Assembly: GCF_029227915.1 (NCBI RefSeq)
Contig: NC_079883.1
Coordinates: 9,052,001-9,116,000, forward strand
Direction: 5' to 3'
Length of the DNA stretch: 64,000 bases
Origin: Hydractinia symbiolongicarpus
Taxonomy: Eukaryota > Cnidaria > Hydrozoa > Anthoathecata > Hydractiniidae
The translations under genes and the position numbers were made by a program. Shown piece after piece: positions 7,753-23,394 of this stretch (position 1 is the first letter of the stretch; the number at the start of each line of letters is the position of its first letter). The notes beneath the pieces are model-generated. The model did not search any database. It was not told the DNA's origin and was given only the letters and a program-made list of their open reading frames with translations.

Positions 7753-8133
7753 ATGTCTGGACGTGGAAAAGGTGGAAAAGCTAAGGCTAAAGCCAAGACA
7801 AGATCCTCAAGAGCTGGACTTCAATTTCCAGTCGGTAGAGTGCATAGATTCCTTCGTAGAGGGCACTATGCTAACCGAATTGGATCTGGAGCACCAGTTT
7901 ACTTAGCAGCCGTCTTGGAATATTTATCTGCTGAGATATTGGAGTTGGCTGGTAACGCAGCAAGAGACAACAAAAAAGCTAGGATTATTCCAAGACATTT
8001 ACAATTGGCTGTTCGTAATGATGAAGAATTAAACAAACTTTTGAGCGGTGTAACCATTGCAGCTGGTGGTGTTTTGCCAAACATTCAAGCTGTCTTACTC
8101 CCAAAGAAGAACGACAAAGGACAGAAGAAGTAA
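7753..8133 (+). CDS. H2A: Histone H2A, unit 2
   Basis: Protein identical to unit 1; stem-loop at 8156-8171. Confidence 0.99.
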   Translation: MSGRGKGGKAKAKAKTRSSRAGLQFPVGRVHRFLRRGHYANRIGSGAPVYLAAVLEYLSAEILELAGNAARDNKKARIIPRHLQLAVRNDEELNKLLSGVTIAAGGVLPNIQAVLLPKKNDKGQKK

Positions 8134-8330
8134 ACCGCTACACTCAGAAAACAACGGCTATTTTTATAGCCACACATCTTTAAAAAAACATTGTTTTTTT
8201 CACAAAACTATAACCTTAAAGTCTAATAGATAATCCATGCATACGCCTTGTCCTAAGTAACTCAAAGAAATTAAATAAAAAAATTTGATCACAACGTCAA
8301 AATAAATTGCACGTATTTGCCCCTACTAAT

Positions 8331-8450
8331 GTCTACGGCCATACCACGATGAACACACCCGTTCTCGTCTGATCACGGAAGTTAAGCATCGTCGGGCCGG
8401 GATAGTACTTGGATGGGGGACCGCCTGGGAACTCCCGGTGTCGTAGGCTT
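8331..8450 (+). rRNA. 5S: 5S rRNA, unit 2
   Basis: Intact copy with all conserved blocks and the T4 terminator. Confidence 0.97.
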
Positions 8451-8800
8451 TTCATTTTCATTTGTTGCCTTTTCATTTCAATGGTGCTGTGATATATTTC
8501 TTGTTATAACAATTAAGGAACGTGGCGGTTGTTGAAAGTGTTTCCTATGACATTTTCCTACGACATTTTCAGGTGATAGTACGAGAAAAAAGAGCTTTCA
8601 AATGCATACAAACTCGATCTATTGCCGATCATCCAATAACCCTGACGGAATGGCAAATAAAATAAAATTCCGCCGCCTTCCGAGGACTTATATCGCAATC
8701 ACGTTTCGTAACAGCCAAGCGAGGTTTTACCTTAGCGTTTAAGTCACCACCGACATTTGGCCGCGCAACTTTTCTAAGCTCATTCATTTTGACTTAAGGA

Positions 8801-8964
8801 GGGGGCGAGCGCGGACGCAGGCCCCCACTACCAGAAATTGTACGGTCGAGTTACTGACGTTTGCAGTAATCGCAGAGGTCAGCCCAAGCGTAGTGCAATG
8901 CAAGAGCCTCACTCTGGAAGAAAACCCTCATTGATCAGTCTTTACTTCCCCGTCAGGTAAGTAT
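8801..8964 (-). ncRNA. U1: U1 snRNA, unit 2
   Basis: Intact copy; PSE candidate at 9008-9021. Confidence 0.97.
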
Positions 8965-9154
8965 GAGTTGGAACTGCACCGTAGCATGAGGGTACCCTTC
9001 AAAGTTTGTTAATGCTTGTGGCTTGAGTGTGTTATAAACTGCCGTGTCGCGGGGCATAGGCTGTATTCTCCCCCAGTGTACGCGTTTTGTTCCCGCCGTA
9101 GACTATGCAGAGTGCCGTCGGAAAGAGGACTGCTATTATTCTTTTATTGCTTAT

Positions 9155-9341
9155 GTGGGCCGCCATCGGTAATAGTGCAACACCAAGGCAACCCGTGGTC
9201 ACGGCGTGAATGAATCCACCTCCATGACCCAAGGCCAAAAATCAGATTAATATACTGACCATTCAGAGAATGGCCTACCAGATATTAAACTGATAAGAAC
9301 AGATACTACACTTGATCTTAGCCATTAGGCCGAGAAGCGAT
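9155..9341 (-). ncRNA. U2: U2 snRNA, unit 2
   Basis: Intact copy; PSE candidate at 9382-9395. Confidence 0.96.
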
Positions 9342-9663
9342 AAAGAACAAGCGTTGCCATGATAGGCATCGTCCACACACCGTAACTGCTTGTGGAGCAT
9401 GTCACGTTACTGTAAAGCTTACAACTGTCACCGCGTACGGATGGACGGCGACATAGTAAAAATCACGGCTGTTGATTTAGCCGTAGGATGGAGAGCGACT
9501 GTAGCGAGTGGATGGTAACTTACATGAATGCTAACAAAGGCGACGATACTAAGTGCGTGATATTACTTTCCAATATGACTGCGTACATTCCGTTTATCAA
9601 CGCATTACGCCAGAACGTGCGCGCGCGTTACACAGTAGACCATGCAGCCGAAATGCGACAGTG

Positions 9664-9736
9664 CGACCCTGCCAGGAGTCGAACCTGGAATCCCCTGATT
9701 CGTAGTCAGATGCCTTATCCATTGGGCCACAGGGCG
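9664..9736 (-). tRNA. trnR-ACG: tRNA-Arg(ACG), unit 2
   Basis: Same sequence as unit 1, including the C1-C72 mismatch. Confidence 0.88.
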
Positions 9737-10315
9737 ATGCTTATGACTTCGCCCCATCGTTATTTTGGCTTGCGCATTCGTTTTACTTACGACAGAATTC
9801 TTCGTGTTTGTAGCCATGAAAGAAAGGGACTTCTGTGAGTGAATTTTTTTACTGTGGTCTAATAAAAAAGTCGAAACGCAGTGCCCAATATATGAATTGC
9901 TCCTAATAGCCGGAAACAGGCCGTGTCGATGATGTAGGCCGACATACGCAACGCAAACCAAAGAACGCTTTATGAAAATCCTAACACGGGCGCGGAAGAA
10001 GCCCAAATTAACAGAGTAGATGTAATGCTGAAGACCTCAAACTCCAGCAGCTTCTCTTTCAGACTATTGCGTCGTGCTACAAATAAAAATTAACATGCTT
10101 TCGCATAGTCGCGGCTCCCAAAACGGACATTATACGATGTACAGAAACACACATTTCTGTTTTCGCGCCAAATCAATTCCCGGGAGTGGTACTTTTACGT
10201 CCGCATACTTCGCACCGTCTTAAATTATATCTCATTTACACGGTAATGTTTAGTATACTTCTACTGTGATAACAAGCATCGTTTATCGTTGGATTGTTGT
10301 AAGAAAACATTAAAA

Positions 10316-10867
10316 ATGAGTGAAGCAGCTTCTCCAAAGAAAATCGCACCCAAGAAGAAACCTGCTGCAAAGAAGACAGCTGATCACCCTAAATATGTGG
10401 ACATGATCAAGGCTGCTATCGCTACCCTAAAGGAACGCGGTGGTTCATCTCGCCAAGCTATTACAAAATATATTCATGCAAATTACAAAGTTGCTGAAAA
10501 CTCAGATCATCATCTGAAAATGGCTCTTAAACGAGGAGTAACATCAGGCGATTTGATTCAAACTAAAGGCACTGGTGCTTCTGGATCATTCAAGCTAGGT
10601 CAGGTAAAAAAAGAAAAACCTAAGAAAAAGGCCGCAGCAAAAAAGCCAACGGCAAAGAAGCCTACTGCAAAGAAAAGTACACCAAAAAAGAAGCCAGCAA
10701 AGAAGAGCACGCCAAAGAAAGCAGCAAAGAAGCCTGCCACAAAGAAAGCCTCGGCTAAGAAACCAGCAGCTAAGAAACCCACAAAGAAGCCTGTTGCTAA
10801 AAAACCTGCAGCAAAGAAGGTCAAAAAGACTCCCAAAAAGGCAGCAAAGAAGACCGCAAAAAAATAA
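10316..10867 (+). CDS. H1: Histone H1, unit 2
   Basis: Protein identical to unit 1, start at the ATG; stem-loop at 10900-10915. Confidence 0.97.
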   Translation: MSEAASPKKIAPKKKPAAKKTADHPKYVDMIKAAIATLKERGGSSRQAITKYIHANYKVAENSDHHLKMALKRGVTSGDLIQTKGTGASGSFKLGQVKKEKPKKKAAAKKPTAKKPTAKKSTPKKKPAKKSTPKKAAKKPATKKASAKKPAAKKPTKKPVAKKPAAKKVKKTPKKAAKKTAKK

Positions 10868-11228
10868 TTTGTGTGTATCTGGCTATTACATTAACAAACG
10901 GCTATTTTTATAGCCACACATTTACAAAAAAACATTATCTTGGTACAAAGTTAAACTTGTTTAAGTCACTTAAACAGTTAAAAAAGAGTAATTTTAAGAT
11001 TAGATTCCCTAAGTTTAAGTATTTTCGTTTTTAAATTTCTTATTTTCTTGCTTTTACTTTTCTTGCCCTTCATATTTTTAACATTGTCAAACTTTATGTA
11101 GCATAAAATTTTTATGTAGCATAAAATTTAAACAGAAAGCAGAACAAAGTTTGATATAAAAAGCTAGCCGTAATATTTTTTATGGATGTGTGGCTATAAA
11201 AATAGCCGTTTTTTGTTTGGTAAGATGC

Positions 11229-11642
<414 letters not shown>

Positions 11643-12120
11643 TTAAGAAGTCGATGTAGTACGGATACACAAGACGGTCTAAAATGCACTATCGCGCCAA
11701 AGTTTTATTTCTCATATTGATTGACAGCTAAGGTTCAAAACAAACCATTTGATTGGTGCTAAGAAAGTAATTTCTGATTGGCTGCATAATGACATTACGC
11801 TCATTACTTTAACATTTTTATAAAATCTGTGTTTTTTGGCTACGGGAAAACGGCTGTATCTTCTGATACACAAAAGCTTTTGACTTTTTTTTTTTTTAGT
11901 AAGTAGCAGAAGGTTTGGCGAATTCCAACGATGCCAAATTTATTGCCTTACTGAAACATTAAGACCACGAATTTTTAAAAAAACTACAGTTTTACTTAAA
12001 AAAATGTACAAAATGTTCGGAACATTTTGTAATGACGCAACTCTATTGGTTAATTAGGGTGTTTCCACGAGCAGTAGGTAATTTTATGGCCTCTTTTTAA
12101 AGCTGTCTGAATTCTGTTAA

Positions 12121-12477
<357 letters not shown>

Positions 12478-12939
12478 GCGTTGTCATTGCTCAACAAAAA
12501 CGGCTATTTTTATAGCCACAAATCTTTTAAAACATTACTTTGTGCACGCTTCCAAATTACACAATGTGTAAAGTCTTGTCACAGTTACATTTATTGCTAT
12601 ACGATACTATGTCATATATGACACAAAAAAAATTTAGAAATACTTTGTAGGGTTAATTTGCCTGGGAGTGTTTCCGTGAAAAGCTGGGTTAAGTTAAATG
12701 TAAGCAATAACATGGATCAATGTACTTGTCTTTTCTGCAAGTACAGCTAATAATACGTATGAAAAGTGAAGCTAATCCACACACACACATGGGGAAGTAT
12801 TTTAAATGTAGGCTAGTGTTCTTAAGCACATTATTTAGAAGTTTTATTAACTTTGGTTAACTTGTAGTGACGCCAAGTAAATGTTTTTTTAAAGATGTGT
12901 GGTCTTAAAAAAGACCGTTTGTGTTTGGTAGACGTTGGT

Positions 12940-13344
12940 TTACTTGCTGCTTGTGTATTTTGTGACGGCTTTTGTTCCTTCACTGACTGCGTGTTTTGCA
13001 AGTTCTCCAGGCAAGAGAAGACGTACTGCGGTTTGAATTTCACGAGAAGAGATGGTCGACTTTTTGTTTTGAAGAGCCAAACGCGAAGCTTCGGAAGCAA
13101 TGCGCTCAAAGATGTCGTTGACAAATGAGTTCATGATGCTCATAGCTTTGCTTGAAACTCCGACATCTGGGTGAACTTGTTTCAAAACATTGTAGATGTA
13201 AATAGCATAACTTTCCTTTCTCTTTCTCTTGCGTTTCTTTTCACCAGTTCCACCAATCTTTCCTCCTTTTTTGCCGGCTCTTTTTTCACCTTTCTTGGCT
13301 ACTTTAGGTGCCTGTTTTCCTCCTTTAGCTGCTGCGTCAGACAT
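12940..13344 (-). CDS. H2B: Histone H2B, unit 3
   Basis: Protein identical; variant stem-loop at 12901-12916. C to T at 12854, about 50 bp past the stem-loop, is noncoding. Confidence 0.99.
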   Translation of the reverse strand: MSDAAAKGGKQAPKVAKKGEKRAGKKGGKIGGTGEKKRKRKRKESYAIYIYNVLKQVHPDVGVSSKAMSIMNSFVNDIFERIASEASRLALQNKKSTISSREIQTAVRLLLPGELAKHAVSEGTKAVTKYTSSK

Positions 13345-13628
13345 GGTTAAAAATTTTTGCTACTTAACTTGTAAATAAGCATTAAACTGCAAGTCAAAAC
13401 TTTTTGTTTATAAGTAAAAAAATCGGATCGAATTCGATCCGAAAACGCCGATACGCAATTTAATTGGTTAAAAAAAAAATCTTTTGTTTAATACTTAATT
13501 ATGATTGGTTAAAAAAACATGATTTCGATCCTATTTTTATGATGAAAAAACGAGTAAAGTTTATTTCGTTAACACTTACGTTAAATATTCGTACGTTTTT
13601 GTATTAACTTACAAATCAAATCGCAGTT

Positions 13629-14009
13629 ATGTCTGGACGTGGAAAAGGTGGAAAAGCTAAGGCTAAAGCCAAGACAAGATCCTCAAGAGCTGGACTTCAA
13701 TTTCCAGTCGGTAGAGTGCATAGATTCCTTCGTAGAGGGCACTATGCTAACCGAATTGGATCTGGAGCACCAGTTTACTTAGCAGCCGTCTTGGAATATT
13801 TATCTGCTGAGATATTGGAGTTGGCTGGTAACGCAGCAAGAGACAACAAAAAAGCTAGGATTATTCCAAGACATTTACAATTGGCTGTTCGTAATGATGA
13901 AGAATTAAACAAACTTTTGAGCGGTGTAACCATTGCAGCTGGTGGTGTTTTGCCAAACATTCAAGCTGTCTTACTCCCAAAGAAGAACGACAAAGGACAG
14001 AAGAAGTAA
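13629..14009 (+). CDS. H2A: Histone H2A, unit 3
   Basis: Protein identical; stem-loop at 14032-14047. Confidence 0.99.
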   Translation: MSGRGKGGKAKAKAKTRSSRAGLQFPVGRVHRFLRRGHYANRIGSGAPVYLAAVLEYLSAEILELAGNAARDNKKARIIPRHLQLAVRNDEELNKLLSGVTIAAGGVLPNIQAVLLPKKNDKGQKK

Positions 14010-14206
14010 ACCGCTACACTCAGAAAACAACGGCTATTTTTATAGCCACACATCTTTAAAAAAACATTGTTTTTTTCACAAAACTATAACCTTAAAGTCT
14101 AATAGATAATCCATGCATACGCCTTGTCCTAAGTAACTCAAAGAAATTAAATAAAAAAATTTGATCACAACGTCAAAATAAATTGCACGTATTTGCCCCT
14201 ACTAAT

Positions 14207-14326
14207 GTCTACGGCCATACCACGATGAACACACCCGTTCTCGTCTGATCACGGAAGTTAAGCATCGTCGGGCCGGGATAGTACTTGGATGGGGGACCGC
14301 CTGGGAACTCCCGGTGTCGTAGGCTT
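14207..14326 (+). rRNA. 5S: 5S rRNA, unit 3
   Basis: Intact copy. Confidence 0.97.
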
Positions 14327-14676
14327 TTCATTTTCATTTGTTGCCTTTTCATTTCAATGGTGCTGTGATATATTTCTTGTTATAACAATTAAGGAACGTG
14401 GCGGTTGTTGAAAGTGTTTCCTATGACATTTTCCTACGACATTTTCAGGTGATAGTACGAGAAAAAAGAGCTTTCAAATGCATACAAACTCGATCTATTG
14501 CCGATCATCCAATAACCCTGACGGAATGGCAAATAAAATAAAATTCCGCCGCCTTCCGAGGACTTATATCGCAATCACGTTTCGTAACAGCCAAGCGAGG
14601 TTTTACCTTAGCGTTTAAGTCACCACCGACATTTGGCCGCGCAACTTTTCTAAGCTCATTCATTTTGACTTAAGGA

Positions 14677-14840
14677 GGGGGCGAGCGCGGACGCAGGCCC
14701 CCACTACCAGAAATTGTACGGTCGAGTTACTGACGTTTGCAGTAATCGCAGAGGTCAGCCCAAGCGTAGTGCAATGCAAGAGCCTCACTCTGGAAGAAAA
14801 CCCTCATTGATCAGTCTTTACTTCCCCGTCAGGTAAGTAT
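14677..14840 (-). ncRNA. U1: U1 snRNA, unit 3
   Basis: Intact copy; PSE candidate at 14884-14897. Confidence 0.97.
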
Positions 14841-15030
14841 GAGTTGGAACTGCACCGTAGCATGAGGGTACCCTTCAAAGTTTGTTAATGCTTGTGGCTT
14901 GAGTGTGTTATAAACTGCCGTGTCGCGGGGCATAGGCTGTATTCTCCCCCAGTGTACGCGTTTTGTTCCCGCCGTAGACTATGCAGAGTGCCGTCGGAAA
15001 GAGGACTGCTATTATTCTTTTATTGCTTAT

Positions 15031-15217
15031 GTGGGCCGCCATCGGTAATAGTGCAACACCAAGGCAACCCGTGGTCACGGCGTGAATGAATCCACCTCCA
15101 TGACCCAAGGCCAAAAATCAGATTAATATACTGACCATTCAGAGAATGGCCTACCAGATATTAAACTGATAAGAACAGATACTACACTTGATCTTAGCCA
15201 TTAGGCCGAGAAGCGAT
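15031..15217 (-). ncRNA. U2: U2 snRNA, unit 3
   Basis: Intact copy; PSE candidate at 15258-15271. Confidence 0.96.
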
Positions 15218-15539
15218 AAAGAACAAGCGTTGCCATGATAGGCATCGTCCACACACCGTAACTGCTTGTGGAGCATGTCACGTTACTGTAAAGCTTACAA
15301 CTGTCACCGCGTACGGATGGACGGCGACATAGTAAAAATCACGGCTGTTGATTTAGCCGTAGGATGGAGAGCGACTGTAGCGAGTGGATGGTAACTTACA
15401 TGAATGCTAACAAAGGCGACGATACTAAGTGCGTGATATTACTTTCCAATATGACTGCGTACATTCCGTTTATCAACGCATTACGCCAGAACGTGCGCGC
15501 GCGTTACACAGTAGACCATGCAGCCGAAATGCGACAGTG

Positions 15540-15612
15540 CGACCCTGCCAGGAGTCGAACCTGGAATCCCCTGATTCGTAGTCAGATGCCTTATCCATTG
15601 GGCCACAGGGCG
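15540..15612 (-). tRNA. trnR-ACG: tRNA-Arg(ACG), unit 3
   Basis: Same sequence as unit 1. Confidence 0.88.
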
Positions 15613-16191
15613 ATGCTTATGACTTCGCCCCATCGTTATTTTGGCTTGCGCATTCGTTTTACTTACGACAGAATTCTTCGTGTTTGTAGCCATGAAAGAA
15701 AGGGACTTCTGTGAGTGAATTTTTTTACTGTGGTCTAATAAAAAAGTCGAAACGCAGTGCCCAATATATGAATTGCTCCTAATAGCCGGAAACAGGCCGT
15801 GTCGATGATGTAGGCCGACATACGCAACGCAAACCAAAGAACGCTTTATGAAAATCCTAACACGGGCGCGGAAGAAGCCCAAATTAACAGAGTAGATGTA
15901 ATGCTGAAGACCTCAAACTCCAGCAGCTTCTCTTTCAGACTATTGCGTCGTGCTACAAATAAAAATTAACATGCTTTCGCATAGTCGCGGCTCCCAAAAC
16001 GGACATTATACGATGTACAGAAACACACATTTCTGTTTTCGCGCCAAATCAATTCCCGGGAGTGGTACTTTTACGTCCGCATACTTCGCACCGTCTTAAA
16101 TTATATCTCATTTACACGGTAATGTTTAGTATACTTCTACTGTGATAACAAGCATCGTTTATCGTTGGATTGTTGTAAGAAAACATTAAAA

Positions 16192-16743
16192 ATGAGTGAA
16201 GCAGCTTCTCCAAAGAAAATCGCACCCAAGAAGAAACCTGCTGCAAAGAAGACAGCTGATCACCCTAAATATGTGGACATGATCAAGGCTGCTATCGCTA
16301 CCCTAAAGGAACGCGGTGGTTCATCTCGCCAAGCTATTACAAAATATATTCATGCAAATTACAAAGTTGCTGAAAACTCAGATCATCATCTGAAAATGGC
16401 TCTTAAACGAGGAGTAACATCAGGCGATTTGATTCAAACTAAAGGCACTGGTGCTTCTGGATCATTCAAGCTAGGTCAGGTAAAAAAAGAAAAACCTAAG
16501 AAAAAGGCCGCAGCAAAAAAGCCAACGGCAAAGAAGCCTACTGCAAAGAAAAGTACACCAAAAAAGAAGCCAGCAAAGAAGAGCACGCCAAAGAAAGCAG
16601 CAAAGAAGCCTGCCACAAAGAAAGCCTCGGCTAAGAAACCAGCAGCTAAGAAACCCACAAAGAAGCCTGTTGCTAAAAAACCTGCAGCAAAGAAGGTCAA
16701 AAAGACTCCCAAAAAGGCAGCAAAGAAGACCGCAAAAAAATAA
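16192..16743 (+). CDS. H1: Histone H1, unit 3
   Basis: Protein identical to unit 1; stem-loop at 16776-16791. Confidence 0.97.
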   Translation: MSEAASPKKIAPKKKPAAKKTADHPKYVDMIKAAIATLKERGGSSRQAITKYIHANYKVAENSDHHLKMALKRGVTSGDLIQTKGTGASGSFKLGQVKKEKPKKKAAAKKPTAKKPTAKKSTPKKKPAKKSTPKKAAKKPATKKASAKKPAAKKPTKKPVAKKPAAKKVKKTPKKAAKKTAKK

Positions 16744-17104
16744 TTTGTGTGTATCTGGCTATTACATTAACAAACGGCTATTTTTATAGCCACACATTTA
16801 CAAAAAAACATTATCTTGGTACAAAGTTAAACTTGTTTAAGTCACTTAAACAGTTAAAAAAGAGTAATTTTAAGATTAGATTCCCTAAGTTTAAGTATTT
16901 TCGTTTTTAAATTTCTTATTTTCTTGCTTTTACTTTTCTTGCCCTTCATATTTTTAACATTGTCAAACTTTATGTAGCATAAAATTTTTATGTAGCATAA
17001 AATTTAAACAGAAAGCAGAACAAAGTTTGATATAAAAAGCTAGCCGTAATATTTTTTATGGATGTGTGGCTATAAAAATAGCCGTTTTTTGTTTGGTAAG
17101 ATGC

Positions 17105-17518
<414 letters not shown>

Positions 17519-17996
17519 TTAAGAAGTCGATGTAGTACGGATACACAAGACGGTCTAAAATGCACTATCGCGCCAAAGTTTTATTTCTCATATTGATTGA
17601 CAGCTAAGGTTCAAAACAAACCATTTGATTGGTGCTAAGAAAGTAATTTCTGATTGGCTGCATAATGACATTACGCTCATTACTTTAACATTTTTATAAA
17701 ATCTGTGTTTTTTGGCTACGGGAAAACGGCTGTATCTTCTGATACACAAAAGCTTTTGACTTTTTTTTTTTTTAGTAAGTAGCAGAAGGTTTGGCGAATT
17801 CCAACGATGCCAAATTTATTGCCTTACTGAAACATTAAGACCACGAATTTTTAAAAAAACTACAGTTTTACTTAAAAAAATGTACAAAATGTTCGGAACA
17901 TTTTGTAATGACGCAACTCTATTGGTTAATTAGGGTGTTTCCACGAGCAGTAGGTAATTTTATGGCCTCTTTTTAAAGCTGTCTGAATTCTGTTAA

Positions 17997-18353
<357 letters not shown>

Positions 18354-18815
18354 GCGTTGTCATTGCTCAACAAAAACGGCTATTTTTATAGCCACAAATC
18401 TTTTAAAACATTACTTTGTGCACGCTTCCAAATTACACAATGTGTAAAGTCTTGTCACAGTTACATTTATTGCTATACGATACTATGTCATATATGACAC
18501 AAAAAAAATTTAGAAATACTTTGTAGGGTTAATTTGCCTGGGAGTGTTTCCGTGAAAAGCTGGGTTAAGTTAAATGTAAGCAATAACATGGATCAATGTA
18601 CTTGTCTTTTCTGCAAGTACAGCTAATAATACGTATGAAAAGTGAAGCTAATCCACACACACACATGGGGAAGTATTTTAAATGTAGGCTAGTGTTCTTA
18701 AGCACATTATTTAGAAGTTTTATTAACTTCGGTTAACTTGTAGTGACGCCAAGTAAATGTTTTTTTAAAGATGTGTGGTCTTAAAAAAGACCGTTTGTGT
18801 TTGGTAGACGTTGGT

Positions 18816-19220
18816 TTACTTGCTGCTTGTGTATTTTGTGACGGCTTTTGTTCCTTCACTGACTGCGTGTTTTGCAAGTTCTCCAGGCAAGAGAAGACGT
18901 ACTGCGGTTTGAATTTCACGAGAAGAGATGGTCGACTTTTTGTTTTGAAGAGCCAAACGCGAAGCTTCGGAAGCAATGCGCTCAAAGATGTCGTTGACAA
19001 ATGAGTTCATGATGCTCATAGCTTTGCTTGAAACTCCGACATCTGGGTGAACTTGTTTCAAAACATTGTAGATGTAAATAGCATAACTTTCCTTTCTCTT
19101 TCTCTTGCGTTTCTTTTCACCAGTTCCACCAATCTTTCCTCCTTTTTTGCCGGCTCTTTTTTCACCTTTCTTGGCTACTTTAGGTGCCTGTTTTCCTCCT
19201 TTAGCTGCTGCGTCAGACAT
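18816..19220 (-). CDS. H2B: Histone H2B, unit 4
   Basis: Protein identical; variant stem-loop at 18777-18792. Confidence 0.99.
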   Translation of the reverse strand: MSDAAAKGGKQAPKVAKKGEKRAGKKGGKIGGTGEKKRKRKRKESYAIYIYNVLKQVHPDVGVSSKAMSIMNSFVNDIFERIASEASRLALQNKKSTISSREIQTAVRLLLPGELAKHAVSEGTKAVTKYTSSK

Positions 19221-19504
19221 GGTTAAAAATTTTTGCTACTTAACTTGTAAATAAGCATTAAACTGCAAGTCAAAACTTTTTGTTTATAAGTAAAAAAATC
19301 GGATCGAATTCGATCCGAAAACGCCGATACGCAATTTAATTGGTTAAAAAAAAAATCTTTTGTTTAATACTTAATTATGATTGGTTAAAAAAACATGATT
19401 TCGATCCTATTTTTATGATGAAAAAACGAGTAAAGTTTATTTCGTTAACACTTACGTTAAATATTCGTACGTTTTTGTATTAACTTACAAATCAAATCGC
19501 AGTT

Positions 19505-19885
19505 ATGTCTGGACGTGGAAAAGGTGGAAAAGCTAAGGCTAAAGCCAAGACAAGATCCTCAAGAGCTGGACTTCAATTTCCAGTCGGTAGAGTGCATAGA
19601 TTCCTTCGTAGAGGGCACTATGCTAACCGAATTGGATCTGGAGCACCAGTTTACTTAGCAGCCGTCTTGGAATATTTATCTGCTGAGATATTGGAGTTGG
19701 CTGGTAACGCAGCAAGAGACAACAAAAAAGCTAGGATTATTCCAAGACATTTACAATTGGCTGTTCGTAATGATGAAGAATTAAACAAACTTTTGAGCGG
19801 TGTAACCATTGCAGCTGGTGGTGTTTTGCCAAACATTCAAGCTGTCTTACTCCCAAAGAAGAACGACAAAGGACAGAAGAAGTAA
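19505..19885 (+). CDS. H2A: Histone H2A, unit 4
   Basis: Protein identical; stem-loop at 19908-19923. Confidence 0.99.
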   Translation: MSGRGKGGKAKAKAKTRSSRAGLQFPVGRVHRFLRRGHYANRIGSGAPVYLAAVLEYLSAEILELAGNAARDNKKARIIPRHLQLAVRNDEELNKLLSGVTIAAGGVLPNIQAVLLPKKNDKGQKK

Positions 19886-20082
19886 ACCGCTACACTCAGA
19901 AAACAACGGCTATTTTTATAGCCACACATCTTTAAAAAAACATTGTTTTTTTCACAAAACTATAACCTTAAAGTCTAATAGATAATCCATGCATACGCCT
20001 TGTCCTAAGTAACTCAAAGAAATTAAATAAAAAAATTTGATCACAACGTCAAAATAAATTGCACGTATTTGCCCCTACTAAT

Positions 20083-20202
20083 GTCTACGGCCATACCACG
20101 ATGAACACACCCGTTCTCGTCTGATCACGGAAGTTAAGCATCGTCGGGCCGGGATAGTACTTGGATGGGGGACCGCCTGGGAACTCCCGGTGTCGTAGGC
20201 TT
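20083..20202 (+). rRNA. 5S: 5S rRNA, unit 4
   Basis: Intact copy. Confidence 0.97.
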
Positions 20203-20552
20203 TTCATTTTCATTTGTTGCCTTTTCATTTCAATGGTGCTGTGATATATTTCTTGTTATAACAATTAAGGAACGTGGCGGTTGTTGAAAGTGTTTCCTAT
20301 GACATTTTCCTACGACATTTTCAGGTGATAGTACGAGAAAAAAGAGCTTTCAAATGCATACAAACTCGATCTATTGCCGATCATCCAATAACCCTGACGG
20401 AATGGCAAATAAAATAAAATTCCGCCGCCTTCCGAGGACTTATATCGCAATCACGTTTCGTAACAGCCAAGCGAGGTTTTACCTTAGCGTTTAAGTCACC
20501 ACCGACATTTGGCCGCGCAACTTTTCTAAGCTCATTCATTTTGACTTAAGGA

Positions 20553-20716
20553 GGGGGCGAGCGCGGACGCAGGCCCCCACTACCAGAAATTGTACGGTCG
20601 AGTTACTGACGTTTGCAGTAATCGCAGAGGTCAGCCCAAGCGTAGTGCAATGCAAGAGCCTCACTCTGGAAGAAAACCCTCATTGATCAGTCTTTACTTC
20701 CCCGTCAGGTAAGTAT
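20553..20716 (-). ncRNA. U1: U1 snRNA, unit 4
   Basis: Intact copy; PSE candidate at 20760-20773. Confidence 0.97.
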
Positions 20717-20906
20717 GAGTTGGAACTGCACCGTAGCATGAGGGTACCCTTCAAAGTTTGTTAATGCTTGTGGCTTGAGTGTGTTATAAACTGCCGTGTC
20801 GCGGGGCATAGGCTGTATTCTCCCCCAGTGTACGCGTTTTGTTCCCGCCGTAGACTATGCAGAGTGCCGTCGGAAAGAGGACTGCTATTATTCTTTTATT
20901 GCTTAT

Positions 20907-21093
20907 GTGGGCCGCCATCGGTAATAGTGCAACACCAAGGCAACCCGTGGTCACGGCGTGAATGAATCCACCTCCATGACCCAAGGCCAAAAATCAGATT
21001 AATATACTGACCATTCAGAGAATGGCCTACCAGATATTAAACTGATAAGAACAGATACTACACTTGATCTTAGCCATTAGGCCGAGAAGCGAT
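20907..21093 (-). ncRNA. U2: U2 snRNA, unit 4
   Basis: Intact copy; PSE candidate at 21134-21147. Confidence 0.96.
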
Positions 21094-21415
21094 AAAGAAC
21101 AAGCGTTGCCATGATAGGCATCGTCCACACACCGTAACTGCTTGTGGAGCATGTCACGTTACTGTAAAGCTTACAACTGTCACCGCGTACGGATGGACGG
21201 CGACATAGTAAAAATCACGGCTGTTGATTTAGCCGTAGGATGGAGAGCGACTGTAGCGAGTGGATGGTAACTTACATGAATGCTAACAAAGGCGACGATA
21301 CTAAGTGCGTGATATTACTTTCCAATATGACTGCGTACATTCCGTTTATCAACGCATTACGCCAGAACGTGCGCGCGCGTTACACAGTAGACCATGCAGC
21401 CGAAATGCGACAGTG

Positions 21416-21488
21416 CGACCCTGCCAGGAGTCGAACCTGGAATCCCCTGATTCGTAGTCAGATGCCTTATCCATTGGGCCACAGGGCG
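21416..21488 (-). tRNA. trnR-ACG: tRNA-Arg(ACG), unit 4
   Basis: Same sequence as unit 1. Confidence 0.88.
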
Positions 21489-22067
21489 ATGCTTATGACT
21501 TCGCCCCATCGTTATTTTGGCTTGCGCATTCGTTTTACTTACGACAGAATTCTTCGTGTTTGTAGCCATGAAAGAAAGGGACTTCTGTGAGTGAATTTTT
21601 TTACTGTGGTCTAATAAAAAAGTCGAAACGCAGTGCCCAATATATGAATTGCTCCTAATAGCCGGAAACAGGCCGTGTCGATGATGTAGGCCGACATACG
21701 CAACGCAAACCAAAGAACGCTTTATGAAAATCCTAACACGGGCGCGGAAGAAGCCCAAATTAACAGAGTAGATGTAATGCTGAAGACCTCAAACTCCAGC
21801 AGCTTCTCTTTCAGACTATTGCGTCGTGCTACAAATAAAAATTAACATGCTTTCGCATAGTCGCGGCTCCCAAAACGGACATTATACGATGTACAGAAAC
21901 ACACATTTCTGTTTTCGCGCCAAATCAATTCCCGGGAGTGGTACTTTTACGTCCGCATACTTCGCACCGTCTTAAATTATATCTCATTTACACGGTAATG
22001 TTTAGTATACTTCTACTGTGATAACAAGCATCGTTTATCGTTGGATTGTTGTAAGAAAACATTAAAA

Positions 22068-22619
22068 ATGAGTGAAGCAGCTTCTCCAAAGAAAATCGCA
22101 CCCAAGAAGAAACCTGCTGCAAAGAAGACAGCTGATCACCCTAAATATGTGGACATGATCAAGGCTGCTATCGCTACCCTAAAGGAACGCGGTGGTTCAT
22201 CTCGCCAAGCTATTACAAAATATATTCATGCAAATTACAAAGTTGCTGAAAACTCAGATCATCATCTGAAAATGGCTCTTAAACGAGGAGTAACATCAGG
22301 CGATTTGATTCAAACTAAAGGCACTGGTGCTTCTGGATCATTCAAGCTAGGTCAGGTAAAAAAAGAAAAACCTAAGAAAAAGGCCGCAGCAAAAAAGCCA
22401 AGGGCAAAGAAGCCTACTGCAAAGAAAAGTACACCAAAAAAGAAGCCAGCAAAGAAGAGCACGCCAAAGAAAGCAGCAAAGAAGCCTGCCACAAAGAAAG
22501 CCTCGGCTAAGAAACCAGCAGCTAAGAAACCCACAAAGAAGCCTGTTGCTAAAAAACCTGCAGCAAAGAAGGTCAAAAAGACTCCCAAAAAGGCAGCAAA
22601 GAAGACCGCAAAAAAATAA
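22068..22619 (+). CDS. H1: Histone H1, unit 4 (T112R variant)
   Basis: Differs from the other nine H1 copies by ACG to AGG at codon 112 (base 22402), giving Thr to Arg in the first AKKPTAKK repeat of the C-terminal tail. It removes a Thr and adds a positive charge; the effect on DNA binding is probably small. Stem-loop at 22652-22667. Confidence 0.97.
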   Translation: MSEAASPKKIAPKKKPAAKKTADHPKYVDMIKAAIATLKERGGSSRQAITKYIHANYKVAENSDHHLKMALKRGVTSGDLIQTKGTGASGSFKLGQVKKEKPKKKAAAKKPRAKKPTAKKSTPKKKPAKKSTPKKAAKKPATKKASAKKPAAKKPTKKPVAKKPAAKKVKKTPKKAAKKTAKK

Positions 22620-22980
22620 TTTGTGTGTATCTGGCTATTACATTAACAAACGGCTATTTTTATAGCCACACATTTACAAAAAAACATTATCTTGGTACAA
22701 AGTTAAACTTGTTTAAGTCACTTAAACAGTTAAAAAAGAGTAATTTTAAGATTAGATTCCCTAAGTTTAAGTATTTTCGTTTTTAAATTTCTTATTTTCT
22801 TGCTTTTACTTTTCTTGCCCTTCATATTTTTAACATTGTCAAACTTTATGTAGCATAAAATTTTTATGTAGCATAAAATTTAAACAGAAAGCAGAACAAA
22901 GTTTGATATAAAAAGCTAGCCGTAATATTTTTTATGGATGTGTGGCTATAAAAATAGCCGTTTTTTGTTTGGTAAGATGC

Positions 22981-23394
<414 letters not shown>

